The position numbers and the translations under genes are program-made. Of a DNA stretch of 64,000 nucleotides, positions 34,549 to 45,065 are shown piece after piece. Within the stretch, counting starts at the first letter, position 1, and every line of letters begins with the position of its first letter. Below the pieces are notes generated by a model. It was not told the DNA's origin, ran no database searches, and saw only the letters and a program-made list of their open reading frames with translations. The stretch comes from Annulohypoxylon bovei var. microspora. Lineage: Eukaryota; Ascomycota; Sordariomycetes; Xylariales; Hypoxylaceae. The stretch lies in the NCBI GenBank assembly GCA_022836615.1, contig MU405226.1:248001-312000 (forward strand), written 5' to 3'.

Positions 34549-37357
34549 TCATGCAATATTCATTCCGGGAGCTCCCTGAGGATGAGGGTGTGCTTCGAGA
34601 TCTATATCCTCGACGAAGGTTCGTTGATGGACGCTCTCTCGCACAAGGTTTCCGAAATACTTGAGCGCTACCTCGCTTTCGCCGCGGACCTTTAGGGTTT
34701 CCTCTCGACGTTTACCGAGTTGTTCTACGGAACGTGTCAAGTCTACTCGAAGGTTATCCGCGGGGAAGCGGAGAACCTTGCGCACAGAGCCTGAAATGCG
34801 AGTACTGTTTACATGGACATAGTCTATTGCCGCTAGCTGTGCCGAGATTTTGTTGTTAAGACGGTGAGGTAGCGAATGTGGTATTTGCTGGATAACATAA
34901 GCTGCGGCTGAGACGGCTATTAGAGCAATAAGAATTAGCTTCAATCAAGAACAATATACTATGATATAACATACCTGCTAGAACGATGCCAGGGATGATC
35001 AACTTTCGGAGGTTGTCATTGCCAATGATCTTCACGGCGTTTAATGTATGGTCCATCCATCCCATGCCACCAACTAGACGTCCACCGATGGCAGTAGCAA
35101 CGGTCAGGGCCATACCAGTACCAGCAACCTTTTCTTGGCGTTGCATAAGCGAAGACCAGTCAACAAAATCTAAGAGTTCAGTAGGTACGTCGACCTGCTT
35201 GGCGATCACATCACGCTTCCTTCGAAACATGACATCAGATCGGAAGTTTAGATCGTGATATTCGTTGCCGAGATGCAATATACCAAGCTGTTTGATGACA
35301 TTTACGCCACTCACGGCTCTCGTTCGGGCGTAGTCCTCACAAGATGTGACGGACTCTGCAATCTTGGATAACATTGCTTCTTTTATTTCTTCGGCGTAAT
35401 CGAAAGCATGGAACAGACCATGGTAAGGCACACCGAGATTGCTCTCACCGACATTGGCGATCGTGGAGTTGAGAGCGGTCCGGGTGTGATCGTAAATATC
35501 CTTGCACGTTCCCTCAATATTTTGATCTACATCGTCGCCGACGCCAGCGATTGCTCTGCGAGAAGATTCAAGCTGAGGCTCGATCTCTTCTAGCTCCCCT
35601 ACGACTCGGTCTAGCTCAGACTGGGCCACCTCGTTATTGACAGTGGCAAGTACGTTGAGATCGTTGAGGATGTTGAGGAGGTAGGTCCTGGCCGGAGCAA
35701 GCTTGGATCGTGCTCGCTTTTCCAGAACAAACCGTCGCAAAGACTGCTCTAGCTTCTTGAAGTCTTCAACTTTCTCCTTCTCCTTGCCTTTCCCTTTAGG
35801 ATCATCACTGGGATCGTCCCCGTTCCCACTCGAGCTGCCGCTCCCTCCTCCATCCGGACCGCCGGGGGGTGACGGAGCTGTCGGGATGGCATTACTGGAT
35901 ACAAAGTGCACGAGTTCGGTGGATTCCTTGAATGTACGAGGACTTAGGCCGTATACCTGGTCTAATATCAATTTCTGGCACCGTTCCTTGTCTCTGATGA
36001 GATCATAGCCGTTGACAACCATGAAGATATACGCCTTCTCCGACGCTGCAGCCCAGATGAACTCCTTCGCAGACTGAGTGAAATGATTTGCGGCGGAAAC
36101 CACAAAGACAACCACATCGATTTCTTCCTGTCTCGCGAATACGGCCGTCGTCTTTGTCGTGTCAGAGTTGAGTCCTGGGGCATCGATCAATGCAATATCG
36201 ACTACGCCGTTATTAAGCAACGACTCGTCGATTGTTCGTACATCCTTGACATAAACCTTGCATTGCATGTAAGTTTCGTTGTCGAGCACAATCTTCTCTA
36301 GGTCCTGGAGGGGGAAAACGTCGTAGGTTGACTCGTCGTGCCGGTTGTAGATCGCATTCATGTGAACCGCATGAACCTCCTCGACGCCTGCATTTTCTTT
36401 TGCATCTAAGACCTCGCAAAAGATACTGGTACATGGTTGCTGATCTTCCGGAAGGACCTTGCGACGTAGCAGCGCGTTACAAAACGTAGATTTCCCGGCA
36501 TTAAGATCTCCAGTTACCAAAACCTTGCTAGAGGTGTCCTCTATTCTTTCGCGAAGCAGAAATAGATGTTTAATACTGGAGCTAATTTTCCCATCGAGCA
36601 GCGCGGCGATTGATCCTTTCTCGAGCGAGTGAACAAGTTCGGCCTGATGAAGAGCACCCAGCTTGAGATCTAACTTCAAAACCGAAAATTGTTGCGCGAT
36701 CTGGGGTGTGAACAGTCTAGGACTATCGATTACACTTTTGTTCTCGGCATCTCGACTGGATTCCGCGGATTCGTGATCTTCAACAGTTGTCATGGATCGT
36801 CTCAACGGCCGAGCGTGAAATGGGGAAGATGGATCTCCAGCTAATTCTCCAGCTGCCGAGAAAGCATGTTGCAATCCAGGACGTGATGCGGGTCGGTCGG
36901 AAGAGGAGTCAGCTCGCTGGACTGAAGGATAGTGAGCAGGCCAGGTAATATTGATCTCTTGGAGGCTTTTGAGGAGCTCGACAACTCTACTGATCGAGCG
37001 AGTTAGAGCTGCCTGGTGCTTGTTGTACCACAACTGATGAACAGCCGCTGCTTGGTTTCGGTGATCAGTCTCCGGACTGCCGGTAGATTGGCGATGGAAT
37101 GGCATGTCTCGCGACAATGTGGGATCGGTTCGCGGGGGGCCAAAAGATCGCTTGGAAGAGCTGGAATCGCCGTCTATAAGGCTACCACCGTAGCCTGAAT
37201 CGTCGTCTATGAGCGACTGTAGCCTTGTGGCATGTTCTGATGTTGATCCGTTGCCGACAGTCATATAGGCCGGTCGTCCGGAATCGGGCGGAGTCGGTGT
37301 GTCGTCCTGGTCGCGATTTTGCCCACCGCGGCGGGCCTTTCCCTTGCCTTTACCCAT
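34549..37357 (-). CDS. fzo1: Mitofusin FZO1, outer mitochondrial membrane GTPase
   Basis: Two exons (37357-34975 and 34916-34549) give 916 aa, close to fungal Fzo1 lengths. The dynamin-type GTPase has G1 GDLNAGKST (near residue 281), the G2 Thr in PCTS, G3 DAPG and G4 NGYD. A Gly/Ser- and Lys/Glu-rich insert follows the G4 region (PSPPGGPDGGGSGS...). Two hydrophobic segments lie near the C-terminus: GMALTVATAIGG and the one built across the splice (LIIPGIVLAAVSAAAYVI). The ~120 residues after them form the second heptad region facing the cytosol or inner space. N-terminal ~200 residues are disordered and Ser-rich. Fzo1 tethers and fuses mitochondrial outer membranes. The gene is head to head with vps2, 675 bp apart. 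Confidence 0.95.
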
Positions 37358-38032
37358 AGAAGTGGAATAATTCTGAGTAATGGGGTTGGTTAAAATGTCG
37401 TACTCATGGGCGTCACCGGCTTTCGAAATTCGTGGGCGGAGTCTAGCTTGTTAGGTGTTTGAATGATGAGGTGGATGTGTTAGGTTGGGGGTGCGTTGGG
37501 TGGGTGGTGATACTTTTTTCTAATTGAACGATGAGGCGAAATTGCGGTATGCCCACTGATTGATAAGATGTTTTGATTGGCTGAAGGCTTACCAAATTCA
37601 ATGGGTCCAGGGTAGCGAAGCTTTGGTGGGCACTAACGATGTCATTCTTCCGAGCTCCCCACTACTATGTACCTAGGTATTTTCATAACTTCTTATGTAA
37701 TAATATTCATTAGGTACAACTGTATGGCGATAACGCATACGCGATAAGTACATATCCTCTCTATTAGGTAGGTACTACACCTATCGTCACTTGTTGATCT
37801 GCTCAAGGTTCCCATCAATCATCATCTGCCAGGCAACATATTTCCCACCACTGGGAATAATACTAAGCAAGAAATATTCGCACTTCCAAGGCTTCTATCA
37901 TCGTACCAACGTAAAGCCTTGATATCCATATCTTCCCCCATCCAAAGTCCCTGGAGATCTACGAATTATTATCTAAGGACCAACTATCATCTTTCACAAT
38001 CTACGAGCTCAACAGAACCCAACTCCATAGCC
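37358..38032. promoter_or_regulatory. Divergent promoter region fzo1 / vps2
   Basis: This 675-bp interval separates the two divergent starts and must carry both promoters. It includes two CCTAGG-type palindromic stretches (TACCTAGGTA at 37670-37679; TTAGGTAGGTAC near 37763) and a pyrimidine-rich leader before vps2 (37895-38000). No factor site is claimed. Confidence 0.45.
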
Positions 38033-38893
38033 ATGAATGTAAGCTTTCAAATAAATCAAGCTTTCCAGCCCGGTTATATGGCAACAGATGACTGATTATC
38101 TATCGTTAGATTCTCGAATGGGCCTTCGGCAAGCGCATAACGCCCGCCGAGCGTTTGCGCAAAAACCAGCGCATGATCGACAAGGCAATCCGAGAACTGG
38201 ATCAAGTACGAGTTAAGCTGGAGAAACAAGAGAAGACGCTCGTCGGCCAGATTAAACAGAGTGCGCAAAAGTCTCAGATGGGAGCGGCCAAGATCCAAGC
38301 AAAGGATCTCGTACGTACGAGAAGGTGGGATTTCCAAGCTATCACGAGCTTTAGGTAGAAGACCCAACTGATGAATGGCAACCCTGGTACAGATACATCG
38401 AGAAATTTTACGGAATGAGGAGTCAACTACAGAAGATATCCTTACGACTACAGGTTAGCCGTGCCCGGCAGCTTATTAGTAGCACTATACTGACAAGCAT
38501 GTGACATAGACCCATCGAACCAACGAGCAGATGATGCAGGCTATGAAAGGAGCTACGGTGGCCCTTGGCAGCATGAACCGCTCAATGAACCTGCCCGCAT
38601 TACAACGTATCGCTATGGAATTCGAACGAGAGACCGCTATCATGGATGAAAGGCAGGAAATGATGGACGATGCTATCGACGATGCCATGGATGTAGGCTT
38701 AGAAGAGGAGGGCGATGAGGTCGTAGAACAAGTCCTGGAGGAGATTGGTGTTGATCTTAACCAAGCCGTGAGTACACTACCAGCCGTAGGTCATATGTTC
38801 CGTCTAACACAAAATAGTTCGGAGAGACTCCGACAGGCCTTCAGGGCGAGAAAGTTGCCGACGGTCGGATCGCCCAAGCTATCGGTGGCCCTA

Positions 38894-38924
<31 letters not shown>

Positions 38925-38979
38925 TGGAGATCCCGGGGATGATGATCTCCAAGCCCGTCTCGACAGTCTAAGAAAGTAG
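38033..38979 (+). CDS. vps2: ESCRT-III subunit VPS2/DID4 (CHMP2)
   Basis: Five exons, 38033-38038, 38110-38324, 38393-38453, 38510-38767 and 38818-38979, give 233 aa, the same size class as yeast Did4/Vps2. The first exon is only ATGAAT; the join restores MNILEWAFGKRITPAERLRKN, the canonical basic N-terminal helix. The Snf7 core follows (DKAIRELDQVRVKLEKQEK; NEQMMQAMKGATVALGSMN; MDERQEMMDDAIDDAM). The C-terminal tail ends in DDDLQARLDSLRK, a MIM1 motif that binds the MIT domain of Vps4. An 11-residue glycine run (GGC/GGT codons near 38890-38930) precedes it. The subunit polymerises on endosomal membranes in multivesicular-body sorting. An unspliced reading misses both ends of the protein. Confidence 0.96.
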
Positions 38980-39173
38980 ATCCAGGCCAGGAATGGGATA
39001 TTGCTTGCCGTGATGAGATTCGGCGAGATCTGGCAATTATGAATGGTTCGCTGACATTAAACTAGCTGCAAAGGCTAACACGTGTAGTTCTGAGCATGGA
39101 GCACGGGAACTTAGGGCATTGATTCATTGTATTATCATATTCCGTAAAGGACAAGACTGATTGCGAATATGGC

Positions 39174-40616
39174 TTATTCGAGTACCATCCTCAAAATCTC
39201 GAGAATGCCCTCCTTGTCTAAAGGAGCTGGGTTGGTCTGAACCCATCGATCTTTTAAACTAAGCTCTGCGATCCTGTCAAGTTTATCCTCACCAATACCA
39301 AACTCCTTAAGCGTCCTTGGTAATCCAAGAGCGCGGACGATAGTGTCCATCAGGTCTCCGAGATCAGATGTATCCTTTTCCAATTTTCTTTGGTTAAAGA
39401 TCTCCCGAGCTTTAGAGTCTTCCCAGAGGAGTTGGATGATGGCATCTTGCCTCTCAACATTTGCACCCTTTTTGTAGTTGTATTTGCACACTGCGGGATT
39501 TAGAATGCAACTGGTCTCGCCGTGGCTGACGCCCGCAGGGCCTAGTTGGTGGCCAATGCCGTCTACAACATCTTGAGTTAGTTATTATTACTTTCTCAGG
39601 TGTCAGTCCCCATTTTAAGGGGTAGGCATTGGTTCTATGAACTTGTGGCTTCTGAATATGGTCCTAAGGTGACCACGGATAATGGAGATTAGGAAAAAGG
39701 ATTTTTGAAATTTACATACGGCTTGCTCCAAGTGGTACACCCCGAGTAGCCGCGCTCATAGCATCCCTGGCTCCCAGTTGGGTTTCTAATCGTGCATCGA
39801 GATCTTGGGGATTTTGCTTGGTTTTTATTAGGCCTGGTATGAGCTTAGCCAAGCCATGTCTGGCATCTCGATCCGCTGCGTCGTCGCTTTTTAGGGAACA
39901 AAGAGTCTCTACACAGTGATCAACTGCCTTGATACCGGTGCTCAACCAGACTCTATCAGGGGTTGTTGTAGCAAGCTCCGGGTCGAGGATGACCAACGCA
40001 GGGCCTTTTAAAGCCCCTGAAAAGGAATGTTTTTGTCCCGTCTCGTCATTCGTCCCCCCGGCAAAGGCAGAATATTCGCCGCCAGACAATGATGTCGGGA
40101 TACAAACGACAGGGACTATAGACGGCTTAATCTCGTCGCGCTTCTGCGAACTTGTTGGCAAGAGGGTATCCAGTTCAACATTTGTCGAGACATTGTTTGC
40201 CAGCGCCTATTACACATTTAGCTTTGTGGATCTTTAGGTCTTCCCTAATCGTCTACCCTGGGATATACGCATACAAATGATACTATCTTGGCCGAATCTG
40301 TGAGACTGCCAGCGCCTAATGTGACAATTAGATCTGTATCACACTTCCTGGCATCCGCCACGATTTCCAGTATCTCAGACCAGAGAGAATGGGGTTTCAA
40401 GCCAACTCTAACGCCAACAACTTTGTCACCTAGCGCTTTCTTCAGCTCATCAAGATATGTCGTATTTCCCGCAAGAGACCTAGAACAGATAATGTAGATT
40501 CGAGATGCATGAAAAGTATCATCTGCATGCGTGACAAGTGATTCGGTAAATGGTAAACCGAAGCTGAGAAGTGGCCGAGGCTGGCCCTCAAAAGCCGACC
40601 CAAATGTCTCAGGCAT
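39174..40616 (-). CDS. Iron-containing alcohol dehydrogenase
   Basis: Exons 40616-40275, 40206-39720 and 39562-39174 give 405 aa, the usual length of group III (Fe-type) dehydrogenases. The N-terminal half binds NAD(P): VTLGAGSLTDSAK, matching the family GGGSxxD loop with Ala for one Gly. The C-terminal half has metal ligands in GIKAVDHCVE and in GASHGIGHQLGP, the latter rebuilt across an intron. VCIPTSLSGGEYS is the conserved substrate-side block. The closest feel is to maleylacetate reductase and other short Fe-ADHs; the substrate cannot be fixed from sequence. No targeting peptide is evident, so a cytosolic enzyme is inferred. Its neighbours give no pathway context; upstream lies the transposon island. 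Confidence 0.9.
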
Positions 40617-40977
40617 ATTGAGAAGAAGAAAATAAGAGATACTTATAGTCTATCGCAGCGATAACTACCTAGGTAGGTACCTAACGCTTCCTAAGACTTT
40701 CAAGATAGAGGACTAAATAAGTCAAGATAGAGGAGGTGGATAAGTGGTTGTAGTATTTAGAAACCACACAGAACATGCGCCTAGGATTACAAATATCTCG
40801 ACTAAATGGCAATTCTAAGATTACTAACCATCATACAGGTATGTAGGTACCAGGTTACCTACTTGAACACTGAGGCCCGACACTTCATTAACATAGATCT
40901 ATACCTATTTACATTCAATGGTTACCCGCCCCTTTCTGAGGTTTGCAAGGATACCAAATATAGTTCGTCATAAACCA

Positions 40978-40985
40978 GAGGACCG
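40978..40985. repeat. Left target-site duplication GAGGACCG
   Basis: This octamer lies directly before the left TIR of the hAT-like element and is repeated exactly at 42473-42480 directly after the right TIR. An 8-bp duplication is the hAT signature. Removing the element and one copy gives a continuous host sequence. Confidence 0.85.
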
Positions 40986-42472
40986 TTATCTCAGCGAGCT
41001 CAGACCAAAAAAAATGCTTACGTAAAGCAGGCTGCGCCTGCTTCAGCCACAGGCCTATGGCCCGTGCCATTGTATCTGTGGAGCATTAAACCGTTTTCGC
41101 ATTTTTTTTGGTTTAAAATAATTTTATTTAAAAACTTAAGTTAATTATAAATTTATATAAAGAAAAAAAAAACCTTTAATATATAATTTTTTATTATTTA
41201 ATAATAATATATAAAATATTTTTTAAATTATATTTCGAAATTAAAAAATTAATTTTTTAATTTTTATATATTATTAAATTACCTTTTAAATATATTTTCG
41301 TTATATTTTAAGCTTTAATAAAAAAATCTTTTTAATTATAACGTTTAAATATTATTTATTTTTTCGTAATAATATTATTATTAATCGTTTAATTAATTTT
41401 AAACTTAATAATTAATAAAATATAAAATAAATTTACGTTTAAAATTATTTAAATATTAATTATTTTTAATTAATATTATATTATAATTTATTATAAATTT
41501 AAATTTAATTACGTAAAAAATCGTTTATTTTTTTATAATAATATTACCATTAATCGTTTAATTAATTTTAAATTTAATAATTAATAAAATATAAAATAAA
41601 TTTATATTTAAAATTATTTATATATTAATTTTTTTTAATTATAATTAAATCACGGTTTATTATAATTTTAATTATAAATTATTAAATTTATTAAACTTAT
41701 ATTTAAAATAAATATTAATAAATATATTTAATATATAAATTATTATTTATTAAATAATTTAAACTTTTTATTAAAAATAAACCTTTTAATTTTTTAATTA
41801 CCCGTTTAATTATTATAATTATTAAAAATAAAAAAGTTAATAATTTAATCACGGTTTAAAATATTTACCATATAAAATTACGTTTATTACGTGCGGTTAA
41901 TTTAAAATAATAAAATTAAAATAAATATAATATTTAACATTTTATTATATACGTTTTATTATATATAATTTAATTAAAATAAAATTATTTAAATCGTTAA
42001 ATTAAAAGCTTTTAAACATTTAATTTTATAATTAAAAAATTATAATAAATATAAAATTATTAAAATTTAAACATTAAAATTATTATATATTAATTTTTTA
42101 TTAACTTTTAAAAGGTTAATAATTCGATCGCGGTTTAATATTTAAAATCACGATTAAAATCACGATTAAAATTATAATAAAATAAAATAAAAACGAAACG
42201 TCGTATAAAATTAAAAAAAGGTTTATTAAATGCGTAATAACGTAATTAATTAAATTAAGTTATATTTAATAAAAAATTTACAAAGTTCGTTAAAATATTC
42301 ATGGTTTAATTATTTTAATAATGGCGTAAAACGCGAAAAACGACAAAACTATCTCAAACCAAGGATGTTTTTTGTTGTATTTGGGGGATTTGAAGCTTTT
42401 GATTGGTTCAATTTCGCAGTGGCTGGAAAGGTACAAAGAAAAAACATCCCTGGTCTGAGTCCACTGAGATAA
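40986..42472. mobile_element. 1,487-bp hAT-like DNA transposon, RIP-degraded
   Basis: The ends are inverted repeats of 21 bp with 18 matches: left TTATCTCAG...CTCAGACC at 40986-41006, right its complement at 42452-42472. The three mismatches are all transitions. An exact 8-bp duplication GAGGACCG flanks it. From about 41,095 to 42,330 the interior is almost pure A/T, and much of the remaining C and G sits in CpG (CGTTT, CGTAA, ATCG), as expected when C-to-T mutation has struck CpA. No reading frame survives. About 100 bp at each end keep normal composition, including a CTGCGCCTGC palindrome (41030) and a right-hand hairpin (42358-42460). Superfamily assignment rests on duplication length and TIRs only. 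Confidence 0.82.
41357..41655. repeat. Direct duplication inside the hAT-like element
   Basis: A segment of about 110-125 bp starting near 41357 is repeated with an offset of about 169 bp (near 41526). Both contain TAATCGTTTAATTAATTTTAA (first base 41382 and 41551), then TAATAAAATATAAAATAAATTTA. Differences are mainly C/T, consistent with independent RIP after duplication. Confidence 0.65.
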
Positions 42473-42480
42473 GAGGACCG
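42473..42480. repeat. Right target-site duplication GAGGACCG
   Basis: Exact copy of the octamer at 40978-40985, abutting the right TIR. Together the two define the insertion site of the hAT-like element. Confidence 0.85.
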
Positions 42481-42689
42481 GGAATCTGTATTAGCTCATG
42501 AATCGTCATCGTGGAATGAACTACTTAAACACTCGGACGTGGAGGGACCACGCATATCCACGTCTCAGCCTTAAAACCAAACGGTACATGAGGTCCCCGT
42601 TCCGGGAACACAAGACCCGAACTTTCCACACCCGCACGGGCCACCTTAAAACACCCCGGGTTCGAATCCCATGCTTTGCAACCCTTTAT

Positions 42690-43310
42690 TTATTTTTATA
42701 TATCACCGCTCGTCCCGCCGCCCTCAACCCTCCAAGCCCTCCGTACTGGCGGCTGCGTGCCTTTGCTCGGCGCGCTGCGCGCGCCTCGCAAAGCCCCTCC
42801 GCCGCCAGTACGGGGCACCCTCATCCCCGGCCCTTCAACCCCAGGCCCTTCAACCCCAGCCCTCCAACCCTCCAGCCCTAGGGCCCAGGCGGCTGCGTGC
42901 CTTTGCTCGGCGCGCTGGCGCGCGCCTCGCAAAGCCCCTCCGCCGCCAGCACGGAGCACCCGTACAACCCCGTACAACCCTTAAGATCACCTTCAACCCC
43001 ATCCCTTCAACCCCATCCCTCCATCCCTCCAGTACGGGGCACTCGTATAACCCTGGGATCACCCTCATCTCCCGGCCCTTCAACCCCAACACTTCAACCC
43101 CAGCCCTTCAACCCCATCCCTCTATCCCTCCAGTACGGGGCATCCGTACAACCCCCAGGATCACCCTCATCCCCGGGCCCTTCAACCCCATCCCCGATCC
43201 CCAGCCCCCCCGAATCCCAGCCCTGATTTCTCATCCCGAATCCCCAGCAGCCCCGATCCCCAGCAGCCCCGATCCCGGCCCCGATCCTAAAGCCCGGTCT
43301 CCAACCTTTC
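42690..43310. repeat. C-rich minisatellite, ~100-bp diverged units
   Basis: The plus strand is strongly C-rich and built of short modules, CCCTTCAACCCC and CCATCCCTCC, arranged in units of about 100 bp. Units begin with AGTACGGGGCA or close variants near 42810, 42950, 43031 and 43132. Two units also carry a GC-rich fold-back module of about 65 bp (GGCGGCTGCGTGCC...CCGCCGCC) at about 42749-42815 and 42888-42956, nearly identical except for one inserted G and a few substitutions. Frames here look like proline-rich proteins on either strand; they arise from the repeat and are not genes. The minus strand is G-rich and could form quadruplexes. Confidence 0.75.
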
Positions 43311-43399
43311 CCCTTGATTACGTAATTTGCTTACATAAGCAAAACCTTCAAGGCCCGTGCGACAGCTTGAGCCTTGTGGCCATTGCGCGCTTACGTAAT

Positions 43400-43575
43400 C
43401 TTTTTTAAAAGTTTTAAATAAATATAACTTTTTAAATAATTAATTAAAGAAATTAAAAAAATTAAAATCGAATTATTTCGATTTTATTATTAATTTTAAA
43501 TTTTATTTTATTTTATATAAGGTATATAATTTATTTTGCATTTTCGACTTTTTTCGATTTTAAAAAATTACCGCT
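43400..43575. repeat. AT-rich, probably RIP-degraded block
   Basis: About 175 bp of nearly pure A/T, with most remaining C/G in TCGA or CG contexts, resembles the interior of the hAT-like element 1 kb to the left. It is probably another mutated transposon remnant. Left of it, GATTACGTAA (43316) and TTACGTAATC (43393) form an inverted pair. Confidence 0.5.
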
Positions 43576-44153
43576 TTAGGAAGCCCGATATCTCCAGAAA
43601 TGCCTTATTCGCGGAGATAACGGAGTTAAATTTCTATGACACGAAAAAAATCACCCCGACACAATAACCCTCCTAAAGTTCGGGCATTATGCGTGTACCT
43701 TTTTACATTCACAGGCCATAATAGGTAAGCGAAAGGATCAACGCTACGATGAGACATTTATTTTTCAACTCTTCAATAGGACATACCTAGGTAGTTCTAG
43801 TAAGTTATATCCTATTGAGGAAATGGTGAAGGAATAAAAGCCATATTGCCGAGGCACGTAAGTTGGCGGGACGGATGGATTCGTTAGTGACTTGACAAAA
43901 GGGATGGGGAGTCCCCGGATTCTATTATAGCTCCGAAACGCCGGGGCGGCTTTCTATGCGCGGATCGGATGCACGGACCAAGTACCCTACGTGTAGCGTT
44001 TGCATCGTATGCCTGATGAGGTAGGGCAGGTAGGGGTGTCGGGCAGGTAGATTCTCCCCTCCCTGCCTTCCCTGCGCAGGGCTCCTTCTCAATTCATCTG
44101 TTACATCACACCCCACGATTTATCAGCTAACTTAGAGAAGTCCACTTACAACA

Positions 44154-44208
44154 TCACCACCCACCACCACCACCACCACCGCCCACCATCCACCATCCAC
44201 TATTCACC
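44154..44208. repeat. CAC-type microsatellite
   Basis: A run of CCACCACCACC followed by imperfect CCACCATC units. Simple sequence with no coding frame around it. Confidence 0.8.
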
Positions 44209-44375
44209 ATAAATCAACTATCCCAACTTCGCCCGGCAAGTCTCATAATAATCCCACTCGGGCAATAAACACCTCGGATTCGGATACCCTCCTTGGCATA
44301 CATCGAGTGCCGTACCTACATACTCTTAGATCAGTAAGCTGTAACTCTCCCATTCTCCTCGTCTGTCCTAAACAG

Positions 44376-44399
44376 AAAAAAAAAAAAAAAAAAAAAAAA
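44376..44399. repeat. Poly-A run of 24 bases
   Basis: Uninterrupted A tract in intergenic DNA. No retroposon body or target duplication was recognised beside it, so it is listed as simple sequence; its length may be affected by sequencing error. Confidence 0.85.
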
Positions 44400-45065
44400 G
44401 GGACATCCCATGGATGTCTTCTGCCACCTTTCCACATACCTGATCTAACCGCCCTACCTGACGTACCTAAGGTCCTACACAGCCCAATCACTCCCCATTG
44501 TCTTATTATCCCCCTTTTCTAGTTATTCCACCTCCTTATTGTTTATAATTTATATCATTACCAAACCTAGCAGCGCTGGGCATTGCTTTTCCATTTCTTT
44601 TCCGTTTTTACCCAGTCTCGTATTGCTGAATCCTTTGGACCCCGAGCCTAAGGGATTTATTCTACAGACTGTACCGCGCATCCTAACTAAAGTGCCCAAG
44701 TCTAACCGTTCTAGTCTATCCTAGCGTCCCACTTACCACAAGACCTCCGACCAAACACTTCATGTATGACGACAGCTCTGTATTTGGTTGAGCTTCTTAT
44801 CTACCCAGTTGTGTACGCAGCTCTTTGATAGTACTCCGCGAGCTTTTGTGCAGTATTTGACCTACCACATCCTCTGCCACATCCTCTGCCTTAGTACCAA
44901 AGTCTACGTGATCTGCGCTTTTCTCCGCACCTTCCAACGACTTCGGCGCATCCTTACATACTACTTCGGTATTATCCTTCCACCACCCGGACGACTTCAA
45001 CCTTCGAAAACCTGGCAGGGAACAAGCGCCGCAGTCTCTCTTCCCAGGGAGGTCTGCTTAATAGA

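Larger units (their letters stand above)
43576..45065. other. Gene-free interval upstream of ptc1
   Basis: About 1.5 kb with no credible gene. It contains a CAC/CCACCATC simple repeat at 44154-44208, a run of 24 A at 44376-44399 and a pyrimidine-rich stretch from about 44500 that should be the ptc1 promoter and leader. One upstream ATG at 44763 opens a nine-codon frame that closes at TGA before the ptc1 start. Confidence 0.5.

Noticed and set aside
42640..42680. Possible tRNA gene at the GGTTCGAATCC sequence
   Set aside because: No acceptor or anticodon stem can be folded around it.
42671..43408. Pro-rich frame of 245 codons across the C-rich block
   Set aside because: It and its overlapping frames on both strands follow from the tandem repeat; no start context, domain or codon signature.
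43310..43410. Short MITE suggested by GATTACGTAA...TTACGTAATC
   Set aside because: Only 10 bp of inverted match built from a self-palindromic TTACGTAA; too weak to call.
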